Position numbers and translations under genes: made by a program
The notes under the pieces: model-generated
What the model saw: only the letters and a program-made list of their open reading frames with translations
What the model was told of the DNA's origin: nothing
Database searches by the model: none
In this document: positions 12,700 through 26,871 of the stretch, piece by piece
Numbering within the stretch: the stretch's first letter is position 1
Layout of the letters: each line of letters opens with the position of its first letter
Assembly: GCA_964304625.1 (NCBI GenBank)
Contig: OZ199838.1
Location: 7,936,001-8,000,000 of the forward strand
Direction of reading: 5' to 3'
Length of the DNA: 64,000 nucleotides
Source of the DNA: Kudoa neothunni
Taxonomy: Eukaryota > Cnidaria

Positions 12700-13825
12700 A
12701 CATTTCTAACAGCCGTAGAACTTTCTACAAAAATTTTCAATATTTTTGAATTCTTACCCCCAATCCTTTGATTCAATTTTATCACTCAAATAATTTTATG
12801 AAATAAGCATCCAAATGAATACTTATGAAAATAAGTTGTTATATTTAACCATTAAAAGCTACCCTTAGGATCTACGATCCCGTTGGAAGGAAAAATTCTC
12901 TTTGCAAGCCTTAACTTTGGTCGATTGATGCACGTCACTTGAAAAAAATTGTGATATTTAAATCATCCTTTAAGCTTTAGAATTCAATATTGAATACTAA
13001 CTGAAAATCATTATTTCAAAGCGCATGTTTACTAAAGATGAATTCATTCGAAACATCCGAATAATCTCTTTCCTTAAAAGAGATGTTAGCATAGTATGTA
13101 GAGAGCTCGAGTTGTGTGTTTTTGCATCTAAATTCGGCCAACATAGGTGGCATTTAGCTGTTGTTATGGATAAATGACGAGTTATATTAGCGTACCAACG
13201 GGTTCTCATAAACGAGAATCTTTTATCATTTGAATTAAATATTTGGATGACTATTGTAAATCTAACGTAGATTATGACACCGATGTGGACCTCAAATATC
13301 GTTTTTTATGATAAAAGACAAATCTTTTATGATGCAACTACATTTAATTCTGATGGTCCCTCGACACATAATCAATTAAATCAGTCAAATGAATGTGAAG
13401 AATCTTGTACTAATAAGAATAACTGTCTCCAAACTCCGAAACATAGTTTGGTTATATCATCCAATATCTGGAAAAATGTCTTCTAATAATATTATAAAAG
13501 GTCGTTGTTGCGCTGCAAAGAGACTAACGATATGTCTAAATATACCTCAGAATACTCTTCGGGGTTATTCGGTCATATCGAACCGCCCCCGGGGATTACC
13601 ATACGTAACACCCCTCCCCCTTTTATTACGTTGTAAAGTTATCTAACCATTTAGGCAATATTCGCTTCCTTGGCTCCTGTTGTGTCCAAGTTTAGCAAAA
13701 CGTTAGCAAGGGAAAACACGTTGACACAAAAATACAATGAATATGAAAAATGGATTAAATGGATTACTCAACTAATTACCAGGTTTGTGTACAGGGCTGG
13801 GAAGAGATTATGTACATAACAGCTC
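12700..13825. other. Unassigned sequence between zinc-finger gene and Gypsy fossil
   Basis: Two short plus-strand frames (about 13025-13175 and 13274-13486) look mildly protein-like but match nothing I know. A short GC-rich patch (about 13580-13625) lies near the 3' side of the minus-strand Gypsy fragment and might be part of its terminal region. No LTR pair was seen. Confidence 0.4.
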
Positions 13826-13829
13826 CAAT

Positions 13830-14843
13830 GGTTGGTTTTCTCCATTTGGTGGTGCTTCTGCGGAACTACTACTTTGATCCGTACTCGTCATACTTTCCGA
13901 TTCTTTTAGTTTTATCATTAGGTGATCCATCTCCTCCTCCACTCATGGAAAATGGTTTCTCGTTGTTTGGCATTATTGGTTTGGTTTCAATGTTTTTCCA
14001 ATTCTGTGTGGTTGAAATAAATTTTTTTAGTCTATTTCTATACACTCGTGTAATTTGTTTTGAAAGGTCCTCTATGTCAATTACGTTTCCTTTAACTTTT
14101 AAGATTGTATACGGACCGATCCACGTTGGGCCAAATTTTGAGACGTGCCTTCATGGATCTAGCAACCAAACTTTATCATTAACTTTTAGTTTATAGCTGT
14201 TCTTTGTTTTGTTATATTTATCCATTTTTTCGTTTGTGCGCTTTATGCTTTTTGATACAACATTCCATCTGTGATTTATGGTCTTCTCGTTATACTTGTG
14301 GTAGTTTTTGGGTGTATCCTGATCGTTAGTGTTGTTGGTGTTGATATCGCTCGGAATGATTTCCAATTTTCGGCCAAACACAACTTCAGCTGGACTCATT
14401 TCGATTGATTCCTGGATGGTATTGCGATAGATCAAAAGGAGATGAGGGAGATTGATGTCCCAATTTTTGTTGCTCTCACTTGACTTATTTAACATATTCT
14501 TCAGTGTTCTATTGAATCTTTCGATTTGACCGTTTCCTTGTGGATGATAAGGGGTTGTTTGAGTTTTGTTTATACGAAATTTAGTGCAGAATTCTTTCAT
14601 TATATTGGAGATAAAGTTTGTTCCTTGGTCAGTGTGAATTTGTTTGGGAATTCCGAAACGGCTAATGATATCCTTATTGTGGATATCGACGATAAAACCA
14701 GAAGAGATATTTGCCAGTGGAAAAGCTTCCACCCATTTTGAGAATGGGTCAATAATGGTTAATATGGTACGGAGAAATTTTGCCGGTGGAGGAAGATTGC
14801 CAACGCACGCGCTAACATGGATAAAACCCCATTTTAAACGCAT
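13830..14843 (-). mobile_element. Gypsy retroelement fossil, integrase end
   Basis: Minus-strand integrase core and C-terminal part of a Ty3/Gypsy pol: HTDQGTNFIS and TTPYHPQGNGQIERFNRTLK are the conserved integrase blocks, followed by the YRNT...MSPAEVVFGRK segment and a chromodomain-like GPYTILKVKG tail. Gag, protease and reverse transcriptase are missing here, and no LTR was found. The copy is broken, with few breaks in the remaining part, so it is moderately old. It could be the missing integrase half of the element type at 45.2-47.6 kb, but the two are not shown to belong together. Confidence 0.85.
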
Positions 14844-14879
14844 ATTAACTGCGCAAGAGCAGACAAAGGGCCCAGGATG

Positions 14880-16035
14880 AGTGGAAATTCAAATAAAGAT
14901 ATTATTATGCTTTATGAAGATTAATTTTACGTCAAAGATTACAAAAAAAAATGAAATTCAATATTGGAGGTGTCAAGTTAGACAGTGTAGAGGAAGGTTA
15001 AGAATAACAACTCTAGATGATACGGAAAACATTGAAAAAACTGGATTTCACAATCACATCGTATCGGAGGAGGATAAAAATAAAAAAATATTCCACAATA
15101 AAATAAAATTCTTAGCAGAAACTACTTTATATCCAACAAACAAGGTGTATAGTATTGCAACCAGCAAAGAAAACATTAATGAATTGCCGATTATTCCTAA
15201 ATCTTTTGTATACAAAAACATAAGAAATTTAAGAAAAAGAAACAATATTCAAATTAATCCAGCGACAAGTGTTTGTAATGAAATTAAGACTCTGAGAGAT
15301 GAATCCTTTTGTTTGTTCGATTCAGGTTCTGATGACGAAAACAGAATAATCTTGTTTTCTACAGATAAAAACCTTTTACATCTGAAAAATTCAGATTTTT
15401 GGATTGAGGATTGAACTTTTAACGTTGCGCCGAAGGATTTTTTTCAGTTATATGCTATTCACGGTAATGTATTCAACAGGGGTTTTCCACTAGCTTTTGT
15501 TTTAATGTCGGACAAGTCAGAAAAATTACACGAAGATTATTGAAATAATCAAGGAAAAGGGTAATATGGAGTTACCGAAATCAATAATTATTGACTTTGA
15601 AGTAGCAGCATATAATGCTTTTAAAAAAGCATCAAAACATGATGTACAATTTTGTTTGTTTCATTTCGGACAATGTAATTACCGAAAAATTAAATCACTT
15701 GGACTTTCCGAGGAATACCAAAATGACCTAGATTTTAAAGTTTTCATTAATTGCGTTATGTCACCCGCATTTGTTCTTAAAGATTTTGTTGAAGTTGAAT
15801 TCAAAAAATTGTGTACTTCCCCTGAAAAATTTCAGATTCCTAATCTTCAATTATTCTTAATATACTTTGAAAAAAACTTTATTAGAAGCAAAAAGTATCC
15901 CATTGAATCATGGAATGCGTACCAAAGGGTGCTGAACAATGTAAAACTAACATCTAACGACGCGGAAATATTCAATCGCCACTTTTATTCCCGCTTTGAC
16001 CAATCACATTCATCACAAATCTAAAAGAGCAACAA
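14880..16035 (+). pseudogene. MULE transposase with FLYWCH zinc finger, broken
   Basis: The N-terminal part (14881-15414) carries the FLYWCH-type pattern YWRCQVRQCRGRL with a later HNH. The catalytic MULE domain follows: TFNVAPKDFFQLYAIHG (about 15415), IIIDFEVAAYNAFKKA (about 15580) with the second catalytic Asp, and CLFHFGQCNYRKIKSLGL, the C/H block after it. One in-frame stop sits at the first catalytic motif (the family's D-G-T is D-stop-T), and one frame change lies near 15525. Length and domain order are otherwise close to full, so inactivation looks fairly recent. Repeat A copy 2 begins 110 bp downstream. TIRs were not identified. Confidence 0.85.
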
Positions 16036-16145
16036 AGTTTGATTGAACAGGAAATTATGTATCAGCTGTGTAATCCAAATATGACAAATCAGAACAAAAA
16101 GACGGAAATAAAAATTGAAGGAGATATGCTCGAATTATAGTTCCT

Positions 16146-17309
16146 ACTAGCTGGAACTACCCAGCGTTGCTTGGGGAAGATTTCGCCTAGAGGCATTTTT
16201 TAATAGCATCCAAAAAATATATTGAAATCTCGAATTAACCCATAGAAACAAAATAACTAAAAATTTTTAAGCAACTTACTATAACGATTTGGATTATGCA
16301 ATTTAAATTATGATAATTTCTGTGAAGGAAAGTATCAATCCCTGCGTCCATTTAAAAATTTCGTGGCTCGGCATCAACGCTAAACAAGTTAAGGTCAACG
16401 TTGTATTTTTTTCACTCCGAATTATTTAAATTCCGTTAAAGTGTTATCTAAAACGTTATTTTTTGGCCCGGAGGATTTTGAAAAGTCGAATTCTGGCCTG
16501 GCTCGGTAACTGGGTGCACCACTAACTTTTTAAGAGATAAAAAAATAAAAGAGATAGAAGAAAACTTATGAAAATTAATCGATATTGCTAAAATTAGCAC
16601 CGTTTAGCTCGGCATAAACATACATGCGCTTTTATCATAAACAGCCACAAATTGCGTCGATTTCAACATAAACAATTTAAATAATTTGGTGAAATAAAAG
16701 TACAAACATCTGCATTGAACTTAATCACGTAAAGTAAAACTTAGCGGACAATTTAATGAAACCTATGAACGCAGTATTTCCATTATAACGCTTCAATCAA
16801 TGTAACTTTAACGCTCTCCACGAAGTCGTTATTTATGAAACATAGATAGATTTTTTACCACGTTGAAAACCATTAATAGAACTTTAAAATATACTTATCA
16901 AGTCATATACTTTAAAACTCCGCAAATAAGGAGTGTGTTTAAACAGACGCCCAAATAGAAACGCCAACCTTATATATAAGGATAGATAGAAACAGTTAAT
17001 GAACATATGATGGAGCATATAAAGGAGATAGTTAACTTCAACCTACCATAACCATGAAATAAGCAAGTGCTAATCCTATAGTTGAACTCATTTAATCCGA
17101 AAAACAAACTTTAAATCGACAAAATCACTATTTCATAAATACTTTTTGGAAATTTTCGTAGTCCGAAAACAATTAAACGATTTTTTTAAATATCACAAAT
17201 TTATAAAAATTTTATATATGGCTCTCTATAAGGAAAAAATTATCCGCACATGCGTACTTAGGGACATACACACACAAACAACCATACCGACAGTCCTTTT
17301 ATATATACA
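16146..17309 (+). repeat. Dispersed repeat A, copy 2
   Basis: Same order of blocks as copy 1: the opening ACTAGCTGGAACTACCCAGC, then GGCCCGGAGGATTTTGAAAA, TTGAACTCATTTAATCC, and an AC-rich end followed by CTTTTATATATAC. Length is about 1.16 kb. It is in the same orientation as copies 1 and 3, with no open reading frame. Confidence 0.75.
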
Positions 17310-17487
17310 AAGGATTACCTAGAAAACCATCGTGATACACTGGATAGTCACCCTCTTAAACGCTTGGAAGTGAACATTACCTTTAGAATTTGTGCAATTA
17401 TAACTCATTTTAACCTGACTGACTTTAATTGGAAATATAAAATATTTCTTTCAGAATTGGTACGTAAAATATCAATATGAAGCCTGG

Positions 17488-17985
17488 ACAATATGGCATA
17501 GTGGTGTTAGGTCGAGATCGCATACTGTGAGGTTGCGAGTTCGAAGCCTAGTCCACCCATTCCTGTACTCTTAATCCGAAATTAAGTAGAAAGGCTGTAA
17601 TAATCGCAAACATCTACGATTTATCGTGGCCTTGCTTGCAACTGGGAGGGGAGCCTAGCGGAAGAGTACATCTTGGGTGCTCATAAACGTCGGGGTACAG
17701 GTACAAGATACAACTCAGTAGGGAGTAGGGGGTTTCTGTAGAGCCGACGCCCGCATTCAGACGACTTTTCCAGACTAATCCAATTCTGCGTTGATCCAGG
17801 GTATGGTTGGGATGGTGGTTGCTCCGAAACGAGGATGTTTGACGGATTGAAATCCCACACTACCGCATAAACGTAAGTCGCCTTAATATGATGCTGCGGT
17901 ACCCAAAGCGTAAATGGAGAAGGTCTAACCAGTCCGAACTTCGCAACCTAACAAGTTGCGCCAGGGGTTTGATCTTGTAAACAAC
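17488..17985 (+). repeat. tRNA-derived SINE
   Basis: The head has GGCATAGTGGTGTTAGG, similar to an RNA polymerase III A box, and 33 bp later GCGAGTTCGAAGCC, a good B box (GGTTCGANNCC type). A body of about 420 bp follows that is much richer in G and C than the surrounding sequence and ends in AACAAAAATATC. No frame is open. The layout (tRNA-like head, unrelated body, short A-rich tail) fits a SINE. It may use the TFIIIC machinery of which one subunit is encoded at 56.8-59.8 kb. Confidence 0.72.
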
Positions 17986-18038
17986 AAAAATATCAACGTT
18001 ATAAAACTTTTATTAGAGTAGTAAATTTAAAACGCACT

Positions 18039-18262
18039 TTACTGGACAGAGTGTCCTTCTCCAGGCATACGCTGAATTTTTTTTAAATCAACGATATATA
18101 TATTAGACTTTCAAAAATTATCTAGAATTTAATAAACAAAATGGAAATTCTATGAAAATTAAATACAAGAAATATAAATATTAAGAGACTTTAAAAAGGA
18201 TATTATGTTTTAAGAAAACCACCATAATGGACACTCTGTCCACGTCCAGGCATCGGAGGGTT
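18039..18262. mobile_element. Short piggyBac-like MITE or remnant
   Basis: Two units with palindromic cores, CTGGACAGAGTGTCC (18039-18053) and GGACACTCTGTCC, are each followed four bases later by CCAGGCAT. The right side runs into CGGAGGG and TTAA, which in reverse reads TTAACCCTCCG, like the TTAACCCTCC end of the piggyBac at 40.5 kb. The left TTAA boundary is not clear. Confidence 0.5.
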
Positions 18263-18502
18263 AATAATAAAAATCTTAATCCAGGAAAGACATGGGAAAT
18301 CAAATATAACGTATTAAAGAAAATAAAAAAATATTTTACGACTACAAATCTTATTTTTAAATTTATGTATTACAGAAATTTGTTTTGACAAAAAAATTAA
18401 AATTGTTATCGAAACATCAGAGCACGGGTATCACGCTGGTATAAAATACATTAGCACTGCAGGAGGTTATAAAACTTAGTTGTCAATATAACAGCCCATT
18501 TG

Positions 18503-20290
<1,788 letters not shown>

Positions 20291-20294
20291 GTTT

Positions 20295-21215
20295 TACGCC
20301 TACGTATATTTTGTGTGTATATTTGCTGATCTGTGGTTTTCTTGGCGCACATTATATGGTGGTTGTTGCAACTTATGGAAAAGTTTTAAAATGTCAGAAT
20401 CAATACTTTAAATCGGTGGGCGTAAAATTTCTATCAGATTTTCATCTGTTAGTTGATTACGAATATCAATTTTATTGTAACATCATGGGAAAATTTGTTC
20501 AAAATAATGTGCTGCCAAACATGCTTGTAGAATAAGTGCATGTTCCTTAATATTTTGAATTGTATTAGGTAGTGATATGTAAAATCCAACAACCCATTTC
20601 CTCAATAAACGTCACGCACGTCGTCAGATGATTAGAGACTTGTAAGCTCAAGCTGATAGTCCGCTGGAAAATCAACCACTGTTTCATTGAATGGGCTAAT
20701 GATACGTTACGTTAACAATCTTAATTGATCAATATCTTCGAATCGCCAACTAAAACATTGAGTCAAGGTGTTTATTTTTTGGCATAATTGTAGGTGTCAA
20801 ATCTTTATTCTTCATTATATGGCGTTGAAATGTGAAGAATATGTACCAAGTTTCGTAACACTGTTTGAGCTTAAAAGTTCTACTTTTTTCAAAATGATCA
20901 GATATGGTTTGCGTAATGGTACACTAGATGATTTTTCCCCTTAAATTTTAAATTTGAATCATTTAATTGTCGAGTTATATCTACAAACAAGCTATATCAG
21001 CTTATCACATAACCAGGCTTAATTAGTCATGGAAGTGTTTTTTTATCTTTGTCATAGGGTTTCCCGATCTAACTCGGCAATTTGCAATCAAACTTCGCAC
21101 GTATGCAATCAAGATTTAGGTTTCAATGCGCATTCTTGGTTAACGTTACGCATTAATCTCGAACAAATTTTTTTGAATCTAGTTGAATTTAAACCTAGAA
21201 AGCACACCAAAAATA
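20295..21215 (-). pseudogene. hAT transposase C-terminal half, decayed
   Basis: Minus-strand pieces match the SCAND3/GTF2IRD2-like hAT transposases: SLFVDITRQLNDSNLKFKGK (about 20990-20940), then PFNETVVDFPADYQLELTSL (about 20690-20630), IKEHALILQACLAAHYFEQI (about 20550-20490), and the dimerisation tail NQLTDENLIEILR (about 20450). Frame changes and stops separate the pieces. The domain order is that of the hAT at 21870-26599, but the sequence differs, so this is another, older copy. Confidence 0.7.
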
Positions 21216-21231
21216 GTTACACTAAGACCCA

Positions 21232-21405
21232 ATGGGCCCCTTTTCGGTCCAAATATAACTTGTTGAAAAAGCTGATAAAAACATACATAGAATGAATTTT
21301 TTTTGATTCCGGTATATATAATTACATTAAATTTATGATATAGAATAGTATCCCTATATTTTTATAAGCATTTAATTAAATTTTGGACCAAAAAGGGGCC
21401 CACCG
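21232..21405. mobile_element. Short hairpin MITE
   Basis: TGGGCCCCTTTTCGGTCCAA at the left is repeated in reverse as TTGGACCAAAAAGGGGCCCA at the right. The arms are about 20 bp around an AT-rich core of about 130 bp with no open frame. The GC-rich ends stand out from the surrounding base composition. Confidence 0.6.
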
Positions 21406-22626
21406 AACTTTCTAAGGTTAAATATTTGCGATGTTTCAGGTGACTCAGAGTGTATAATTTCAGAGAAATTCGATTCGGCTAGATCGACTTCAACCAAGTA
21501 ACCTAAAACAAAGAAAAATCATCTCTGCCGATTTAAGAGAACAAATGTGCAATTTTTGCTTAAATGGAAAAAATGATAGTTATATAGCTTCGGAAATGAA
21601 GTTACCGAGATCCACGGTTTGGTCGATATTGTCTAAGTTTAGAAACAACGGCACTCTTGCTCCAAAACCTAGAGGGGAGACAAACGATCATTTCTTTCAA
21701 TGGATCAGAAAGAAAATTCATTAATCTCTTAATAAGAACTAAAACAAAACCTCCAGGACGAATTTGGAGTTACCGTTTCCCTTAGAACAGTCGACATGGT
21801 AATAGGAAAGTTCCATTACACTCTCAAGTCTGTTGTAAAAGTTCCTGAAAAAGGGGAATTGTTCTACAACAGGGATCTCCAAATTACGGCCCCCGGACGT
21901 TTCCATAATGACGTGTAAAATTTAATTAATTAGTGTTACTTTGCAATTAAATGGTACACAACTCGCACAAAAATTGTCTTGCGTCAGATTCATAGTTAAG
22001 TTTTTCCTAATGACTGTTATTGTTATTTATAAATTAAATCATAAACATTGAAAAGTTTGCATTCTCGATACTCGTATAGTAATATTACCCTTTATTCGTA
22101 TTACAAATTGTTGTGTACAGATTCAACAATATTGGAATACCCGGGAGCGATCGGTGATATCGATTCCTAGAACCTTTAGATGATGAATTCTCGAGATGAC
22201 GAATGGCAGATAAAGGGCATGTTGGTTTTACACCTCATGGTAATAATGGATAAATGACATATACAAATCATCAACAACATACACCACGAAGAAACGATAT
22301 TACCGAGACCTCCACCGAACGCGCAGCCGATGCGATCCCCGCTAATAATAATAATCCTCGTCAAATTAGTATTTAACCCATAATTAGTTACTATACATCA
22401 TTGTCTTTTCTTACATTGCCCATCTTTCTGCGCACCTCTGGATATACAACACAAATATCACAATAGTTAAAGATATATTTATAAAAAATCGTAATTTTGT
22501 CGGAAAACTTTCAAATGTTAATTCAAATACAGAATCTTTTATTGGTTAAATAATTGTTTAATGACACGTGTAACAATCAGGGTCTTTAATCATTCTCTTC
22601 GATTTATCGTGTGAAAAGGGCAGATT

Positions 22627-25600
22627 ATGGAAGAAAGAAAATTCGACCATGAGTGTCGAATGTTTAACGATAAGTGGAATACAGAGTAATTTTTTATTAA
22701 ATTGGGTAACAAAGTAATATGTGCTATTTGTGACAACACTATCGCAGTGCTGAAAGAATTTACTATTCGCAGACATTACGAGACAAAACATTGGCCGGAG
22801 TATTCAAAATACATTGGAGTTGTTCGTACGGAGAAGTTCAGAACATTAAAAAATAATTTGTTGTCGAGGCACTTTAATGTTCAAAAAAATTGCCCATGAA
22901 AATGCAGCGGCCACAAGAGCTAGTTTTTATGTGGCCTATCTATTAGCCCAAGAAAGGGAATTCATTTACTGATGGTGAAACTTTCAAGGACGCTCAAACT
23001 CCAAAGGAAGTGTTGAATGAAGTATGTCCGGAAAAAGCCAGCTCATTTTCTGAGATAAGTCTTTCGGTAAACACAATACGTCGTAGAGTGGAGAACATTG
23101 GTGAAAATATTATTTCGCAATTACGAGATCAAATAGAGGAATTTGTGTGCTTTTCTATCGCATTGGATGAATCCACTGATATTTTAAACACCTCTCAACT
23201 TTTATGTTTCATTAATGGGGTAAATATCAAGATGAAAGTTACAGAGGAACTCCTCCCCGTACATAGGTACATAGCATGCATGGAACTACAAGGGGTCTCG
23301 ATCTATTTAACGGGATTGAAAGGTTATTCCAAAATTTCAACGTAAACTAGAATAAACTTATATACGTCATCACTGATGGGGGTAGAAAAATGAGTGGAAG
23401 AACAAAAGGATTAGTTGGACAAATATATAAAGCGGTCGAAAACACCGGTGGACAAAACCTCTGGCGCTTCAATGTATTATTCATCAACAAGCTCTCCGTG
23501 GAAAGAATATGGGCTTGTCATCAGTATTAAATCCCGTTGTCTCCACTGTTAATTTTATCCGGTCACATGGACTCCATCATAGACAATTTTAAGAATTTTT
23601 AAAAGATTCAAATGCGGAAAACTCGGATTTGCCATATGGCACAAATATGAGGTGCCTTAGCCGTGGGAAGGTTTAAAGTCGATTCTTTGACTTAGGACCG
23701 GCAGAAATTGAGTTTTTACTTACTGAACATAATAATCTTCGAAATTAGTTAAAAAATGATGATTGGCTCTGGAAATTGGCTTTTTTCCAGATTTGAGAGT
23801 ACATCTGCGATTTTAATCTCAAATTACAAGGCGAAACATTGTTAATAAACAATGTTTGTTCATTAGTGAAAGCGTTTCGACAGAAATTGATTTTATTTAA
23901 TTCACAATTAAATAATAGTTGTTTCACTCATTTTTCACGTTGTGAAAAATACGCCCAACAAAGTAAAGTATCTTTACCAATTGTTGTCACCCAAGACACT
24001 CTTTCCGATTTAATGCAGCAGTTTGATGGGCATTTCAACGATATTGAGACATTTCCCTCGAATATTTTAATATTCGAAATTCCCGTTGGATGTCACATCG
24101 ACCAATTACCTGCGGAATTGCAAATGGAATTCATTGACCTTCAAACAAATGAAATACACAAACGTAAATACAGTGAGTTATGGGTCGTACGTAATATCGC
24201 AATAAAACATAAATTAATAACCTTTTGATAATTTAATTTTTACTATCTAAACTTTATTAAAAAAGTAACATATTGTATAAATTGGACTTTAGAAAACTTA
24301 AAATATCAACAGTTTTTATGCATTTAATGTGTTGCGCGCAATTATGGCTCGTACGTAACGATTTTTTTGAAAAGCGAGGAAGATTATAGGTCGTGCGTCG
24401 ATGGCTAACAAAAAGAAATTTCTAACTCTTTCGAAAAAAGTAGAAATTATCAAACACTACGAAAAGATATCGAATAAACCAAACGCCAAATTGGAAACAA
24501 TGAAGGCCTTCGACGTAAGAGCAAGATCTACCTTGAATACTATCATAAACAATAAAGACAAGTTGCTTAAGCACTATAACACGGTTCTGTTTCCAAATTA
24601 AGAAAAACTCTTAAGAAAGGAGAACATATAGATACCGATCATCGAGTGAAAAATATAGAACTTTCTCAAGAAGTTATCATCAATAAAGCCAATGAATTCC
24701 TCGATGATGCCTCAAAGGAAACACCTTTGTCTACTGACTGGTTTTATGGCTTTATAAAAAGATTTAATATCTCTCGTAATACATTTTTCGGTGAATCTAA
24801 AAGTGTAAACAATATTGTCATCGAGGAATGGAAAACCAATTTGAGCGAAATCTTTAAGAGCTGGGAGCCTAAGGATATTTTTAATACAGACGAAACAGGC
24901 TTGTATTATCAGCAACGAAAAAGTTATTAATATTTTTATGTGTTATATATCTTGCGTAGGTAGAGGATATGTATTCACTAATGAGGTAAATAAAAATGGG
25001 TGTAAACAATCAAAAAAAGAATAACTGCTTTATTTGCCTGCTCTATGCTTGAAAAAAAATTAGACCCATTAATAATAGATAAGTTTTCAAAGCCCCGTTG
25101 TTTTGGATCAATTAAAAAGCTGCCATTGGATTATGAAGCAAACACTAACGCTTGGATGACAGAGAAAATATTTTTCCAATTCCTCATTAGGTGGAACAAG
25201 AAATTAATTATGTCAACAAGAAAAATTTTGCTTTTTCTTGACAACTGCCCCTCACACCCTAATTTGAACCTTTCCAATATTACATTATGTTTCTTCCCAC
25301 CTAATGCTACTTGCGTTTTGCAACCTCTTGACCAAGGGATAATCAACAATGTTAAAGTAATTTATAAGAAACATTTAATGGAGTCTCTTATACAGAGCGT
25401 GGAAGCTGGATCGACAAAATGCGAATTGCCCAACATTTTGGAAGCGATGTTTCTGTTGAGGAATTCATGAGATCATGTAAAAACCGAGACAATTGTAAAT
25501 TGGTTTAGGAAGTCATTTTTCCCCATGCCAAGAAGAATTAGAAACTCTCACAGCAAATGAAAATCCACCCATCGAATTAAAAGAAATGATGGAAGAAGTC

Positions 25601-26305
25601 AATATAATCACCAGAAATCCAGAAGTTTGTGCTGTTGATGAAGTGTATAACGATAATATTAATATTCTTTCACATCATGATAGGATAGAAGCAGAGTCTG
25701 ATAATGATTCTATTGAAGCTGTTCCCGTTTTTGATAAGGAGATGTTTAAATATTTGGCCTGTATAAGGAGATATTTTGAAACCAAAAGCCCACAAATGTT
25801 AAAGCAAATAACAAAATTAGATGTCGAGTTCCTGAAAATTCTACGATCTGATTTTAGGAACAGCTGCATTACAAATTACTTTAAAAGTAACAGTAGTTGA
25901 GTACGCTTGTTAACGAAAATATTACGTATTATTTTTAATTTTTGGTTTTTTCGCATGTGCAAAGTTATGTGTGGTGCGTAATGACTTTGAATTCCCTTTT
26001 GATTACGCACGACCCATAAGTCACTGTATAATGAAAACAATTTATTACAATTTTATAAGCTTTTGCCTCGTCGTGATTTTCCAAATCTTTTATCTTTTTC
26101 TAGTAAATATATTTCAATATTTGCCACAACTTATTAGTGCGAGAAAACATTTTCAAGAATGAAATATGTGAAATCCGCATACAGAACACAGTTGTTTGAC
26201 GATCACTTAAATTCAATATTGATGATAGGGACGTCAAAGTTCACGCCACAATGGGATATTATATCAGATCCGAAACAATTTCACTCTTCACATAATGGAA
26301 AATAA
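22627..26305 (+). pseudogene. hAT transposase, SCAND3/GTF2IRD2-like, broken and interrupted
   Basis: The N-terminus (22690-22899) has a BED-like finger: CAICDNTIAV, then RRHYETKH. The middle (23010-23345) gives FSEISLSVNTIRRRVENIG and CFSIALDESTDI, the DDE-region start of this group. After several frame breaks, 23839-24168 gives SLVKAFRQKLILF and IPVGCHIDQLPAELQMEFID. The Tigger splits the codon run after KRKY. Beyond it, 26029-26305 gives the C-terminal dimerisation region with MKYVKSAYRTQLFDDHLNSI. At least half a dozen stops or frame shifts, besides the insertion, make it inactive. Confidence 0.8.
24171..26026 (+). mobile_element. Tigger/pogo element nested in the hAT
   Basis: The TIRs are CAGTGAGTTATGGGTCGTAC at the left and its near reverse complement GACCCATAAGTCACTG at the right, with TA on both sides (24169-24170 and 26027-26028). 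The transposase is on the plus strand: a CENP-B helix-turn-helix from 24401 (MANKKKFLTLSKKVEIIKHY), the CENPB segment (DWFYGFIKRFNISR), and the first Asp in IFNTDETGLYYQ (24885). A second block from 25045 has GSIKKLPLDYEANTNAWMT, LLFLDNCPSHP (second Asp) and LQPLDQGIINNVK (third Asp), and an acidic C-terminal segment runs to 25900. A frame shift near 24590, one after 24927, and one near 25470 break it. It is the innermost and youngest layer of the nest. Confidence 0.88.
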
Positions 26306-26871
26306 ACTTATTATTGTTTCTATTATAATTATTTATTTTTATTATTTCGCCCCTCAGGATTTTTTATGCGCAATTATTTAGTGTTAGGGCTTGTTGGCGC
26401 TAATCCGCCGATTACGCCAAAACCTCCGAGGAGGATTAGACAAGGACGTTAGGATTATCGTAGATTTGGTTCAATGAGTTTTTTTAACGGCTTTAACATT
26501 TAGATTTCCAAATTCTTTTGGTTTAAATTTTTAATTCGGCCCTCGGAGCAATATCAACAACCCAATGTGCCCTAGCCTCAAAAAGTTTAGAGACCCCTGC
26601 TCTACAACAAAAGAAAAGCGGTTCTAATATGCGGAAATGTTTCGGAAACTAGAAATCACTTCAATGAGTGAAAGTCTCATATTTTTGGACGAAGTGGGAT
26701 TTTCTGTAGTTACCCGACCCAAGAGAGGACGCTCATTGAGGGGCAAGTCAGCTTATTGTTTTGTGCCGGCCGCTAGAAGTAGGAATATTTCTGAGGTTGC
26801 TCCAGCCAATAAAAATCACGTAGTTTATAATAAAATACACGATAAGGCTGTAACGGGCGAAGACTTTAATG

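Larger units (their letters stand above)
21870..26599 (+). mobile_element. hAT element (Charlie-like ends) carrying a Tigger insertion
   Basis: The ends are CAGGGATCTCC (21870) and GGAGACCCCTG-type (AGAGACCCCTG ending at 26599), the typical hAT terminus. An 8-bp target duplication is nearly perfect: TTCTACAA (21862-21869) and CTCTACAA (26600-26607). Inside lie a SCAND3/GTF2IRD2-like transposase in two blocks (22627-24168 and 26029-26305) and the Tigger at 24171-26026. Without the Tigger the element is about 2.9 kb. The rest of the right side (26306-26590) is untranslated. Confidence 0.85.
21505..26871 (+). pseudogene. Tc1-like transposase split by a nested hAT
   Basis: The left part (about 21510-21869) is the paired-like helix-turn-helix: ADLREQMCNFCLNGKNDS, then LPRSTVWSILSKFRNNG. 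The right part resumes at 26608 and gives SLIFLDEVGFSVVTRP with the first catalytic Asp and KNHVVYNKIHDKAVTGEDFN. The sequence between 21870 and 26599 is a hAT insertion. After EDFN the frame ends at a second hAT-like terminus (TAGTGTTTCTCAACGTGGGG at 26872), so the last two catalytic residues are lost. It also has stops of its own. It is the outermost layer of a three-level nest. Confidence 0.72.

Noticed and set aside
13759-14196. 145-codon plus-strand frame
   Set aside because: Antisense of the Gypsy integrase C-terminal part.
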